From contig LBON01000007.1 of NCBI GenBank assembly GCA_000989525.1, positions 1 to 36,890 of the forward strand: DNA of 36,890 nt, written 5' to 3'. The DNA is from a candidate division TM6 bacterium GW2011_GWF2_32_72. Lineage in GTDB: Bacteria; Babelota; Babeliae; Babelales; GWF2-32-72. Below are positions 16,381 to 25,501 of this stretch, piece by piece. The translations under genes were made by a program, and so were the position numbers. Every line of letters begins with the position of its first letter. Position 1 is the first letter of the stretch. The notes under the pieces are model-generated. The model worked only from the letters and a program-made list of their open reading frames with translations, searched no databases and was not told the DNA's origin.

Positions 16381-17097
16381 ATGTGTGGATGTTCATTTAA
16401 CGATAAGAATTGTAATACCAAATTAAATAACTTTAGTGGTCATAAACATACGACCATCTGGGATGAATTAGTCTGTCATTTGCCTTATGCCGTCCTTTCT
16501 GTTGCATTTGGCTTGATATTGATTAGTTTTTTGGATTATTACAAATTTGCTTTTAATGATGAAAAGATTATGCGAAAAGGCGCTCATGGATTGTTTCATA
16601 GCTTTCACTTTTTGCACTTGGTTTTTTCTTCGCTGGGAACAGTGATTGCCTTTTCTAGATATTCAAAGAGTATTTTTAAGGCAATTTTTATTGGTACAGT
16701 TGCGCCAATAGTTTTTTGTGTCCTTTCTGACGTTGTCCTTCCTTATTATGGTGGACGTATGTTAGGGGCTAATATGCATTGGCATTTTTGTTTTTATTCT
16801 GAATTGCATCAGGTTTTGCCATTTTTATTTGCCGGTTTGCTTACTGGATTATTATTAAGTCGCCATGGTGATGCATTACAGAGTTTTTATTCATTTAGTT
16901 CGCATTTTACTCATATCTTGGTCAGTTCGTTGGCTTCATTATTTTATTTAGTTTCTGAAGGTTTATATAATTGGCAACCTCAGATGGGAATGGTTTTTTT
17001 ATTTTTGATTGCTGCTGTTGTTATACCATGCACTTTTTCTGATGTAATAGTTCCAATTACATTTGCAAAATGGGGTGATAAGAATGAGAAGCATTAA
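16381..17097 (+). CDS. His-rich polytopic membrane protein with internal duplication, unknown
   Basis: A 238-residue protein not recognised, with about six hydrophobic helices. It has an N-terminal Cys cluster (C2, C4, C11). Two halves repeat one pattern: H76/H79, SSL 83-85 and SDVVLP 116-121 in the first; H175/H178, SSL 182-184 and SDVIVP 220-225 in the second. Extra His sit between (H133, H135, H143), giving a membrane protein with clustered His and Cys that could bind metal. It is directly upstream of potA, which starts inside its last codons, so it is part of the polyamine-transport transcript. An AGGGGA lies about 12 bases before the ATG. A TATAAA stands about 25 bases upstream, without a good -35. 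Confidence 0.78.
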   Translation: MCGCSFNDKNCNTKLNNFSGHKHTTIWDELVCHLPYAVLSVAFGLILISFLDYYKFAFNDEKIMRKGAHGLFHSFHFLHLVFSSLGTVIAFSRYSKSIFKAIFIGTVAPIVFCVLSDVVLPYYGGRMLGANMHWHFCFYSELHQVLPFLFAGLLTGLLLSRHGDALQSFYSFSSHFTHILVSSLASLFYLVSEGLYNWQPQMGMVFLFLIAAVVIPCTFSDVIVPITFAKWGDKNEKH

Positions 17098-18175
17098 ATT
17101 AATAAATATTTGTAAAAAATATCGTGATGAAAATGTTTTAACCGATCTTAATTTAACTATACCAAGTGGTAAGTTTTTTGCTTTACTTGGGCCGAGTGGA
17201 AGTGGCAAAACAACTTTGTTGCGCTTAATTGGTGGCTTTACTGAAGTCGATTCTGGTAAGATTTTATTAGGTGATGATGATATTACCAATTTTCCAATAA
17301 ATGAAAGAAAAATTAATACAGTTTTTCAAAATTATGCTCTTTTCCCACATTTAAATGTTTTTGATAATGTTGCTTACGGTTTAAAAGTTCGTAAAGTTCC
17401 AAATGATATAATTAAACAAAAAGTAAGTAGAATGCTAGAGGCCGTTGGCTTACAAACTCAAATGTTTAAATCAATTAATGAACTTTCTGGTGGTCAAAAA
17501 CAAAGAGTTGCATTGGCGCGCGCGATTATCAATGATCCAGAAGTTTTATTATTGGATGAGCCATTAGCGGCATTGGATTTGAAGTTGCGTGAAAAAATGT
17601 TGGTTGAATTGGTTGATCTTCAGGATAAGCTACAGACTACATTTATTTATGTGACTCATGATCAAACTGAAGCTTTAACTGTTGCTGATCAAATGGCAAT
17701 TATGAATTATGACGGTGAAATAGAGCAAGTTGGAACACCTAAAGAGATTTATGAATACCCCGCCTCTGTATTCGTGGCGGAGTTTGTTGGGTCCACAAAT
17801 ATTTTCCCAGGTGTGCTAGAAATTAATATCGATTCAAAGAAATTAGATGTTGAAGGTATTGGTAAATTGAATGTTGATATCACATCCGAAAAAAAATGGG
17901 CTCAGGATGGTGTTAAGGCATCATTGAGTTTGCGTCCAGAAAAGATATTAATTAGTAAATCACCCGTGGCTGGTTTTTCTAACCAGTTGACTGGAACGGT
18001 TGAATCAATTGTTTATCATGGTCGATCCACTGAATATATTGTAAAGTTGCAAAATGGAAAAAAGATTCAGGCGTTTGAGCAAAATGAAGAACATTTTCCA
18101 AAAGAAGTTATCGATTATGATGATAAGGTTAATATTTATTGGCAAGCGGAAAATGCGATTTTGTTGGAGAAATAA
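17084..18175 (+). CDS. potA: Spermidine/putrescine ABC transporter ATP-binding protein
   Basis: A 363-residue ATPase that powers polyamine import with PotB, PotC and PotD. Walker A GPSGSGKTT at 36-44, Q-loop Gln82, signature LSGGQ at 134-138, Walker B VLLLDEP at 154-160, and switch His in THD (~192) are all intact. The C-terminal TOBE-like regulatory domain (SLRPEKILI) follows after ~230. I take ATG 17084, preceded by GGGGTGAT, as the start; an in-frame TTG at 17063 is less likely. It overlaps the upstream membrane gene by 14 bases and the potB start by one base (TAATG), indicating tight translational coupling. Confidence 0.94.
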   Translation: MRSIKLINICKKYRDENVLTDLNLTIPSGKFFALLGPSGSGKTTLLRLIGGFTEVDSGKILLGDDDITNFPINERKINTVFQNYALFPHLNVFDNVAYGLKVRKVPNDIIKQKVSRMLEAVGLQTQMFKSINELSGGQKQRVALARAIINDPEVLLLDEPLAALDLKLREKMLVELVDLQDKLQTTFIYVTHDQTEALTVADQMAIMNYDGEIEQVGTPKEIYEYPASVFVAEFVGSTNIFPGVLEINIDSKKLDVEGIGKLNVDITSEKKWAQDGVKASLSLRPEKILISKSPVAGFSNQLTGTVESIVYHGRSTEYIVKLQNGKKIQAFEQNEEHFPKEVIDYDDKVNIYWQAENAILLEK

Positions 18176-19050
18176 TGTTAGAAAGATTGAAAGTGGCTTT
18201 TGGCAAAGAGCTTGATTTCTTTTTGTCAGTACCCGCTGCCATTTGGCAAATTCTTTTTTTTGGTGTGCCTATTTTATTAATTGTTGCATTAAGTTTTATA
18301 CAATTTGACGGTCCTTTCCAGTTTCCACGATTGACTTTGGTTTATTATTTATCTCTTTTGGAATGGCCCATTGCAAAAATTATTTTGCGTTCTATTTTTT
18401 TAGCTGCTATTGCATCTATTTGTTCATTTTTGATTGCCTATCCATTTTCATATTTTTTGGTTATGAAGATAAAGCGATTTAAAGTTGCTTTTTTATTTTT
18501 ATTAATTTTACCTTTTTGGACTAATTTTTTACTTCAAGTTTATGGATGGTATTACATTTTGGATGATGGTGGTTTAGTAAATCAAACATTTCTTTATCTG
18601 GGTTTAATCTCTTCACCGCTGCATATGTTAAACAATTTTTTTGCTGTTAATTTGTTGATGATTTATTGTTATTTACCTTTTATGATTTTGCCTATTTACA
18701 GTAGTTTAGAAAAACTGGATAAAAGCCTAATAGAGGCCTCTTTAGATTTAGGCGCAACTCCGCTACAAACTTTATTTAATGTAACTATTCCTTTGACCAA
18801 AGTTGGTATAAAAATTGGAACTGTTTTAGTTTTAGTTCCAGCTTTTGGTGAATTTGCAATTCCATCTTTAATGGGTGGTGGAAAAGATATGTATGTTGGT
18901 AGTTTAGTTTCTCACTTTTTTTTAACAGCAAGAAATTCATCAAGAGGTGCGGCTTTTACATGTTTAAGTGTGTTGATATTATTTGCTTTTGTGGGTCTGG
19001 TTTTTTATACATTTTTCCCCAAAAATGATTTGATGGAGGAAGAAGAATGA
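18175..19050 (+). CDS. potB: Polyamine ABC transporter permease PotB
   Basis: A 291-residue inner-membrane permease with about six helices. The cytoplasmic EAA loop that docks with PotA reads EASLDLGATPLQTLFNVTIP. The start is ATG 18175, overlapping the potA stop (TAATG), with GGAG nearby; the reading frame is open upstream to 18139, but that would extend into potA. It ends with an ATGA overlap with potC. It forms the translocation pore together with PotC. Confidence 0.93.
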   Translation: MLERLKVAFGKELDFFLSVPAAIWQILFFGVPILLIVALSFIQFDGPFQFPRLTLVYYLSLLEWPIAKIILRSIFLAAIASICSFLIAYPFSYFLVMKIKRFKVAFLFLLILPFWTNFLLQVYGWYYILDDGGLVNQTFLYLGLISSPLHMLNNFFAVNLLMIYCYLPFMILPIYSSLEKLDKSLIEASLDLGATPLQTLFNVTIPLTKVGIKIGTVLVLVPAFGEFAIPSLMGGGKDMYVGSLVSHFFLTARNSSRGAAFTCLSVLILFAFVGLVFYTFFPKNDLMEEEE

Positions 19051-19820
19051 AGCTTTTTTCTGCTATTTGGCTTCCGTTAATTACATTATTAACTTACTTA
19101 TTTTTATATTTACCTATATTGGTTTTAATTTTGTTTTCATTTAACGAAGCTGATTTGACATCTGGTTTTTCTGCCTTTTCTCTTAAGTGGTATAGTGAGC
19201 TATTTTCTTCAACAGAAATTTGGATAGCTATTCAAAATTCTTTGATCGTTGCTGGTTTTACAGTTTTTTTGAGTTTAACAATGGGTACTTTTTTTGTCCT
19301 TTATTCTTCTAAGCCGATGATGAAATGGATTAACATTCTTAATTATGGTGAAATTGTAATCTCGGACGTTGTTATTGCGGGCGCATTACTTTCATTATTT
19401 GCTTTTTTTACAGTACCATTAGGTTTGGTGACTTTAATAGCAGGTCATACATTAATTGGTTTGGGTTATGCGATTCCAATTATAAAAACGAGTTTTGATG
19501 AAATAGACAAACGGCTTATTGAAGCCTCTATGGATCTGGGCGCAACCAAAGGACAAACATTTAGAAAAGTGGTCATACCTTTAATGACACCAGCCCTTGT
19601 GGCCTCTGGATTACTTGTTTTTATAATTTCTTTAGATGATTTTACTATATCTTTTTTTTGTGCCGGTACTTCGGCTCAAACACTTTCTCTTTATGTGTTT
19701 ACAACAATTAAAAGTGGGCTTTCACCCGTAATTAATGCAGTTTCAACTTTGATGATAGCATTTAGTAGTTTGCTGGTTTTAATTTTCTGTTCTCTTCAAA
19801 CTAAAACAAGGTTTTTTTAG
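19047..19820 (+). CDS. potC: Polyamine ABC transporter permease PotC
   Basis: A 257-residue inner-membrane permease with about six helices and the EAA loop EASMDLGATKGQTFRKVVIP, matching that of PotB. It starts within the potB stop (ATGA) after GGAGGAAGA, a strong ribosome site. It forms the heterodimeric channel with PotB. Length is typical. Confidence 0.93.
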   Translation: MKLFSAIWLPLITLLTYLFLYLPILVLILFSFNEADLTSGFSAFSLKWYSELFSSTEIWIAIQNSLIVAGFTVFLSLTMGTFFVLYSSKPMMKWINILNYGEIVISDVVIAGALLSLFAFFTVPLGLVTLIAGHTLIGLGYAIPIIKTSFDEIDKRLIEASMDLGATKGQTFRKVVIPLMTPALVASGLLVFIISLDDFTISFFCAGTSAQTLSLYVFTTIKSGLSPVINAVSTLMIAFSSLLVLIFCSLQTKTRFF

Positions 19821-19821
19821 C

Positions 19822-20883
19822 ATGGAACAAATGAATTATACAAAAAAAGTTTTAATTGTTTTCTTTTGGATGTTGGCTCTAATTTTTGTTTTATTTTTAC
19901 CTAAAGTTAAAATTTTTAATGGTAAAAAAAGTATTAATGTATATTCATGGGCGAGTGTATTTAGTCCGGATTTTTTAAAAAAATTTGAAGAAAAAACAGG
20001 TATACAGGTTAACGTAAGTTATTACGAATCCAATGAAGAGCTTTTTGTAAAGTTAAAAGCTACTCAAGGTAGAGGTTATGATTTAATATTGCCTTCTGAT
20101 TATTTTGTTCCACACCTTATTTCATTAGGTTTAATTAAAAAAATTAATAAAGAAAAACTTAATTTTTTTGATCGAATAAATCCGAATCTTAAAGGTTTTT
20201 ACTACGATGCTAAAAATGAATATACGGTTCCGTATCTTTGGGAGGCTTATGGCATAGTTCTTTCTAAAGAAAGACTGGCGGGGCTAAAAGAAGTTTCTTG
20301 GTCATTAGTTTATGATAAAGCCCCTGAGCGCATAGGTGTGGTAGATGATCCGATTGAATTGATATTTATTGCTTCAAAATATTTATATGGTGATATTAAT
20401 GATTTTAGTGACGAACGACTTGATGTTATTTCTAAATTGTTAAAAGAACAAAAAAAACATGTGGTCGCCTACAGTAATTTTTTGGGTGATAGGGCATTAA
20501 CTTCTTTTGGTTGTTCCGTAATTATGTCGGCAAGTTCTGAAGTTTGGAAACTGTTGCGAAGAAGTAACGATTATTCCTTTGTGGTACCAAAAGAAGGCAG
20601 CATTTTGAGCGTAGAAAATTTTGCGATTCCAATATTTTCAGAAAAAGAAGAATATGTTTATGAATTTTTAAATGAGTTATACAGGATAGAAAATTTAGTT
20701 GAGTCTGCATCTGAGGCTCCTTTTTTACCAGTTGTCTTGGGTGTTGAAGAGGAACTGCAAATTCCTTCAGACCTTCAAAAAATACTCGATATGAGTAAGT
20801 CTGAGTTTCAAAAATTTGATTTTCTTCAGGATGTGATTGCTGAAGATAAAATAAATGATATATGGATATCATTAAAATCTTAA
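19822..20883 (+). CDS. potD: Polyamine-binding protein PotD
   Basis: A 353-residue substrate-binding protein of the spermidine/putrescine family. Residues ~9-27 are a hydrophobic signal or membrane anchor without a lipobox, so it is either cleaved or tethered. Family marks: INVYSWASVFSPDFLKKFEE, the PSDYFVPHLISLGLIKKI segment, YLWEAYGIVLSK, and IGVVDDPIELI. It captures polyamine in the periplasm and delivers it to PotBC. It starts one base after potC. A second ATG at codon 4 is a possible start. The operon ends here; no clear hairpin terminator was found in the next 100 bases. Confidence 0.92.
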   Translation: MEQMNYTKKVLIVFFWMLALIFVLFLPKVKIFNGKKSINVYSWASVFSPDFLKKFEEKTGIQVNVSYYESNEELFVKLKATQGRGYDLILPSDYFVPHLISLGLIKKINKEKLNFFDRINPNLKGFYYDAKNEYTVPYLWEAYGIVLSKERLAGLKEVSWSLVYDKAPERIGVVDDPIELIFIASKYLYGDINDFSDERLDVISKLLKEQKKHVVAYSNFLGDRALTSFGCSVIMSASSEVWKLLRRSNDYSFVVPKEGSILSVENFAIPIFSEKEEYVYEFLNELYRIENLVESASEAPFLPVVLGVEEELQIPSDLQKILDMSKSEFQKFDFLQDVIAEDKINDIWISLKS

Positions 20884-21354
20884 ATTATTTGTCAGTGTAT
20901 AAAAATTAAAAAATATCTTACTGTGATCATTTTTTTAATTAAAAATTTTTCACACATAGCCCAGTTAATTTTTAGGGTTTAAATCATTATCGAAAATTTG
21001 TCCTATTTATTTCAAAAATGTTCATAATGTACATGAAAATTTTTAAGAAGACGCATAGCTTCTTTGGGCCGTTTATTAGGCTAAATTAAACCTTTTTTAA
21101 GTTTTGATAAAATCTTAAATAATAAAAGTGTTGACTTTTTTTTTTCGAGTTTGAAATATGAATTCATTGAATTCATCATTATTATTTAGTTTTTTTTGGT
21201 AAGAAGGAGAGCTTTTAATCTTAAAGTAAAAAAGGAACATTGAAAGGAGAAAGAGTGAGGTGTCTATATTAAATATTCATTTAAAAAAAATCAAAAATTT
21301 TACTACAGAGGTAGGTAGTATTTCTTTAAACCCTTTTAAAAAAAGGAAGAGCGT
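20884..21354. other. Intergenic leader of the surface-protein locus
   Basis: About 470 A+T-rich bases without a confirmed gene. A TTGACT at 21131-21136 with AATATG 18 bases later is a weak promoter candidate. The last 100 bases contain two purine-rich ribosome-site-like stretches (AAAGGAGAAAG near 21243 and AAAAGGAAGAG near 21342); the first precedes a 32-codon frame. Confidence 0.5.
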
Positions 21355-21358
21355 ATGA
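21260..21358 (+). CDS. Possible 32-residue leader peptide
   Basis: A GTG-started frame of 32 codons, preceded by AAAGGAG about ten bases upstream, whose TGA overlaps the ATG of the following 1357-residue gene as ATGA. The peptide would be basic (it ends NPFKKRKSV). The overlap and site suggest translational coupling, but a frame this short can occur by chance and the sequence is low in complexity. Confidence 0.3.
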   Translation: MSILNIHLKKIKNFTTEVGSISLNPFKKRKSV

Positions 21359-24300
21359 TGAGACGATTGCTAAAATTCTCCATCGCTATTGTATTAATGT
21401 TTTCGGGCTCCGTAGTCCAGGCTATAAACTGGACTGGTCCCATTGCAGCCGATGTTGTTGATACAGATATAAACGTAACTGGTGATACCACTATTGTAGA
21501 TGGTGTTTCTGTTATGGCTTTAACAACTAACGTTAATGTCAACATCACAGGGGATTATTCAATAAGCGGTACAAGAGAATTATATTTTTATGCCGATAGT
21601 GGTCAAATAATTTATGTTAATGTTGATAATAATCTATCATTTTTTGGTGGAAATGATGGTGTTGTTGATAAAGATTTTCTTATTACTGTTTCTGGTTTAG
21701 GTGATGTTATTTTCATTTTAGCAAATGGTAAAAATGTAAGCATTACAAAAGATACAGAAGGTTCGGCACAGTTTTATGTTCTTTCAAATTCAGATGTATC
21801 TAATTTATCATTTACAAGAGAGAATGGTACTTCTAATTCTGAAGTGATAATTGGTAGTGGTGCTGTTCTTGGCTATATAGCAGAAGATACTTTGCTTGCT
21901 GGCGCAACTGATCAAGGTCGAATTAATTTTGATGTTTCTAATGAAGATGAAGGCCGAACAGTCTTGAGAATTCAAGATAACGGTGCTGTTGTTGTTACAC
22001 CAGCTAAATTGAATGTTGCTTCAAATACCAAATTTGTTTTAACTGATATTACTCAATTAATTCCTGGTAATGGTAATGCTGTTTTGACGGTTTCCAATTC
22101 AGAAGATGAGGCTCCAGGTCTTTTGGTGATTAATGAAAATACGGTTTTAACAGATTTCTGGGCAAATCCATGGGGAACAAATCCTACAGTACCATTCTCT
22201 GGTGTTAGAAAAGGATTTGTTTTAGGTTGTAACGGTATTCTAAATATTGGTAATAATTCATATTTTGACTATGTTGGCACAGTAACAAATGAAAGTCCAT
22301 GGCCAGTAGGAATGCCTGCAAGTTGGTTAGATGGTCAAATGCAAAGTTCTGTTGTTAAAAATAGAAACGCGTCAGCTTTAATTGTTGATGGAAACTATGA
22401 TTATTCAAATGTAACAATTCCTGCAAAAATTATGATGGAAAACACATCAGCATTCTATTTAAGATCCGGTGTGGATAAAGATGGTGTTGTTGTAGAAACT
22501 GTAAATTTGGGTGGAGATATAGTTTCTTCATTCACAATTAATCCAGACAAAATGTCTTCTAACGAAGGTCTTTTGGTAATGGATGTTGAAGGTACATGTT
22601 CAGTGTTTAAGTCTGCTATTGTAGCATTCCCTTCAGATGGTAATGAAGCAATCTTTAAAGTTCTTGGTATGCATGAATATGATAATGGTGGTCCAATTAT
22701 GATTGACTACTTTAATGGCGATAGACTATTCAAGTATAAATCATTCTTGAAAGATGCAGATGAAAATTATTATCAATATAACAAGGCTTATGTTTTAGCA
22801 AACGCAAGAATTGAATTTGAAAATATAGAAATTATCCATGTTGATACGCTTCATACGGTAAAACAAAATAATGATGTTTCTTCTGAACCAACTTATGTTG
22901 GCGGTGAAACATTTAACTTAAAGCAAAATGCAAAACTTATTACAACAGCTAAGCAAATTTCTTCTGCTCGTCCAAAAATAACATTGTTAAATTCTAACGT
23001 CCACTTCAATGAAAGTGCGGCTTTTACAGGTGTAGATCTATTTATTCCAAACTACTTGGCAAGTGCTCAAACAGGTCTTCAATACGATAATGAATCAAGA
23101 ATGATTTTCTACAGCAATGGTAGATTAGTTGATTCTGGTTCTGGTAGAAATGTGATTATGGGTACAGATGTTGGTTCTAGTTCTTCAGATGGAACACTTG
23201 TAAATCGTGATGCACACTTGGATATCTTCCAAGACTGGGCAGAAAGAGGTGTTTCACACACAATTGATCTTTATTTAGATAAGTCTTACAACACAACTTT
23301 TGTAAATGAAAACATAGACACATCTGTTGCAATTAATGGACAAGATTCTGTTGAAACAATTTATATAGGTCATGCAAGTAACGTTTCTATTGGTACAGCT
23401 TATGCAACAGGAACAGATCCGCTGGGTGTATCATTCGCATTAACAGATACAGCTGTTGTAACAATCAATGGCGACTATATGTCATTTGAAACTCGTGGTG
23501 GATCACTTGGTCTTCCTGAGCTTAGTGGTACAACTGGTGAAGGTGGAATATTTGTAGATAGATTAGGTCAATTCATAATTGGTAATATTAGAAGAGCAAA
23601 CGTATCTGCAATGGTAACATTGAGCGCAGATGGTATTGCAACTCTTCCAAAATCAAGAGTTCGTTTTGACAACCGTGTAGGTATTACAGATTGGCAACCA
23701 ACATTAGCAAATGCTGATATTGTGTTGAACGCTGTTGGTGAAAGCCGTGAAGCTTATACATTGGATTGGGAAGCTGTAGTAAAAGATTACTCAGGTACAC
23801 CATCCTTTACTCCATATCCGTTGGATGTTTATGCTCCTTACGCAGCACCAGCTGTTGTAGCAGCAAACTTATTCCCTCTTCCTGTATTCAGCGGCATTAT
23901 TGATCAATTACAAATTAAACGAGCAAGACTTGGTGATGAACCTCATATTAAGATAACTGGTGACAAAACATTCATTAGAGAACTTATATTCCTAACTGGT
24001 TTTGATTCAGCAGAAGCTCCTGTTGGCGTAGTTGTTCTTGATGATAATGCAAGATTGGGTCTTGGTTCTGCAGATAGAACAGTAGATTCAAGTGAAGCGA
24101 ATGTTATGCTTGGTGTAAATGGTGTAACTTTAATTCCAAACAGCGAAGCTGTTGTTGAATTGAATGATGATATCCTTGTAAACAATATGTGTCATATTCT
24201 AAGAGGTACAGCATTTGGTATTAATCAAGAAGTAGATCACTTAATCTTTACATCTCAATCTTCAAAAGAATTGAGAATTAAAGGCACTGGTACTTTAGAT

Positions 24301-25428
24301 TTGACTCAGTTTACAAATGAATATCAAAGAGTTCGTTTTGCGGGCAATGTCAAATTGGTATTGGAACCAGGTGCAGAGCTTTATCTTGGTGGTGGTATGA
24401 TTGAGTTTACTGATAATGCTCAATTAGTATTCAGTAGATTCGTTGATTCAGAAAGACCCGCTGGTACATCTGTTACTGATTATGATGATATTCGTGTAAA
24501 ACTAATTGGTTCAGGTATTTTTGAATTCTCTGAATATGCGGCATTATTTGTAGAAGATGATTCATTTGTTGGTATTGAATCCAATATTTATTCTGAAGGT
24601 GTAACAACATTTACATGGAATTTCTTGGATAGTTCATCATTCAAAATTGGTGATATGGCAAGACCAGGTGGTGCGTTACAAATTGGTAACACAACAGATG
24701 ATGGATCAGTTTCATTTGAATTAAATATTAATGGTATTGGCGCAGAGTTTGAACTTAACCGTCTAGGTTTCTTTGGAACGGGCGTTGGTGTTGTTGATAA
24801 ACGTTCATTGATTCCTAATGAATGGGCTTTTGGTGCTCTTTATGGCGTAGACAAAGTAACAATTAATATTCCAAATGGTAAGTTCCTACATAACCAGATT
24901 ATAAATAGCGCAGATTCTAGAGCAAGCTTGTGGGCACTTGGACCTGTAACTGAGTACACTTGGTCAAATGATTCTGTAAATTCTATTGTTCGTGGTGGTG
25001 GTAACATAGCATTATTAGATGCAACAAAGACAAATACCCATGTGATTGTAGATGTAGTAGCTACAGATACAATTGGTTTAATGTCTTCCTCAATTATGTT
25101 AGCTGATTACAATAAAGATGATTATAGACCTGCCACAAATTTAGTTCCTGCAGATTTCTTTAGGTTCTTGCGAATGGACACATATGACACCTTGGGTAGT
25201 AAATATTGTCCTATATCACAAACAGCATTGGGTACATTTAATATTGTTTATATAGATGGAACTCAAATTTTCAGAAGACCGGTATACCGTGTAATTGGTG
25301 ATGGTGGTAATTATACTTCCCCACAAAGATCTCAATATATTGGTGCACTTGGCTTTGAGTTGGGCTACGAAACAGAAGATCAGCTCGAAAGAGATTTAAC
25401 TTCTGTTATGCAATATATAAATAGCTAG
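21355..25428 (+). CDS. Giant secreted solenoid-like surface protein
   Basis: A 1357-residue exported protein, family not recognised. Signal peptide MMRRLLKFSIAIVLMFSGSVVQA. The mature part is built of short beta-strand-like stretches rich in Val, Thr, Asn, Asp and Gly with very few Cys. It looks like an irregular beta-helix or beta-solenoid of the kind used by adhesins and large autotransporter passengers. There is no C-terminal barrel; it ends in a mostly charged tail (YETEDQLERDLTSVMQYINS), so it is not a classical autotransporter. AAAAGGAAGAG precedes the ATG. A perfect GC-rich hairpin follows the stop, then the barrel gene at 25502. The barrel could anchor or export it, but no evidence beyond adjacency supports this. 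Confidence 0.82.
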   Translation: MMRRLLKFSIAIVLMFSGSVVQAINWTGPIAADVVDTDINVTGDTTIVDGVSVMALTTNVNVNITGDYSISGTRELYFYADSGQIIYVNVDNNLSFFGGNDGVVDKDFLITVSGLGDVIFILANGKNVSITKDTEGSAQFYVLSNSDVSNLSFTRENGTSNSEVIIGSGAVLGYIAEDTLLAGATDQGRINFDVSNEDEGRTVLRIQDNGAVVVTPAKLNVASNTKFVLTDITQLIPGNGNAVLTVSNSEDEAPGLLVINENTVLTDFWANPWGTNPTVPFSGVRKGFVLGCNGILNIGNNSYFDYVGTVTNESPWPVGMPASWLDGQMQSSVVKNRNASALIVDGNYDYSNVTIPAKIMMENTSAFYLRSGVDKDGVVVETVNLGGDIVSSFTINPDKMSSNEGLLVMDVEGTCSVFKSAIVAFPSDGNEAIFKVLGMHEYDNGGPIMIDYFNGDRLFKYKSFLKDADENYYQYNKAYVLANARIEFENIEIIHVDTLHTVKQNNDVSSEPTYVGGETFNLKQNAKLITTAKQISSARPKITLLNSNVHFNESAAFTGVDLFIPNYLASAQTGLQYDNESRMIFYSNGRLVDSGSGRNVIMGTDVGSSSSDGTLVNRDAHLDIFQDWAERGVSHTIDLYLDKSYNTTFVNENIDTSVAINGQDSVETIYIGHASNVSIGTAYATGTDPLGVSFALTDTAVVTINGDYMSFETRGGSLGLPELSGTTGEGGIFVDRLGQFIIGNIRRANVSAMVTLSADGIATLPKSRVRFDNRVGITDWQPTLANADIVLNAVGESREAYTLDWEAVVKDYSGTPSFTPYPLDVYAPYAAPAVVAANLFPLPVFSGIIDQLQIKRARLGDEPHIKITGDKTFIRELIFLTGFDSAEAPVGVVVLDDNARLGLGSADRTVDSSEANVMLGVNGVTLIPNSEAVVELNDDILVNNMCHILRGTAFGINQEVDHLIFTSQSSKELRIKGTGTLDLTQFTNEYQRVRFAGNVKLVLEPGAELYLGGGMIEFTDNAQLVFSRFVDSERPAGTSVTDYDDIRVKLIGSGIFEFSEYAALFVEDDSFVGIESNIYSEGVTTFTWNFLDSSSFKIGDMARPGGALQIGNTTDDGSVSFELNINGIGAEFELNRLGFFGTGVGVVDKRSLIPNEWAFGALYGVDKVTINIPNGKFLHNQIINSADSRASLWALGPVTEYTWSNDSVNSIVRGGGNIALLDATKTNTHVIVDVVATDTIGLMSSSIMLADYNKDDYRPATNLVPADFFRFLRMDTYDTLGSKYCPISQTALGTFNIVYIDGTQIFRRPVYRVIGDGGNYTSPQRSQYIGALGFELGYETEDQLERDLTSVMQYINS

Positions 25429-25436
25429 TGAATTAT

Positions 25437-25463
25437 GGAAGCAGGGGTGGCTCCCCTGCTTCC
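25437..25463 (+). other. Intercistronic hairpin without U-tract
   Basis: A perfect 11-bp stem, GGAAGCAGGGG (25437-25447) / CCCCTGCTTCC (25453-25463), with a 5-base loop. What follows (AGTTAGAAAAGG) has no run of T, so a simple intrinsic terminator is unlikely. It may protect the upstream mRNA end or set relative expression of the two genes. Confidence 0.75.
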
Positions 25464-25501
25464 AGTTAGAAAAGGATGTTTAACCTATTCCAAGGAGAGC
25501 T

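Noticed and set aside
17063-17083. TTG start for potA seven codons upstream
   Set aside because: ATG 17084 has a well placed GGGGTGAT and gives the usual N-terminus of the family.
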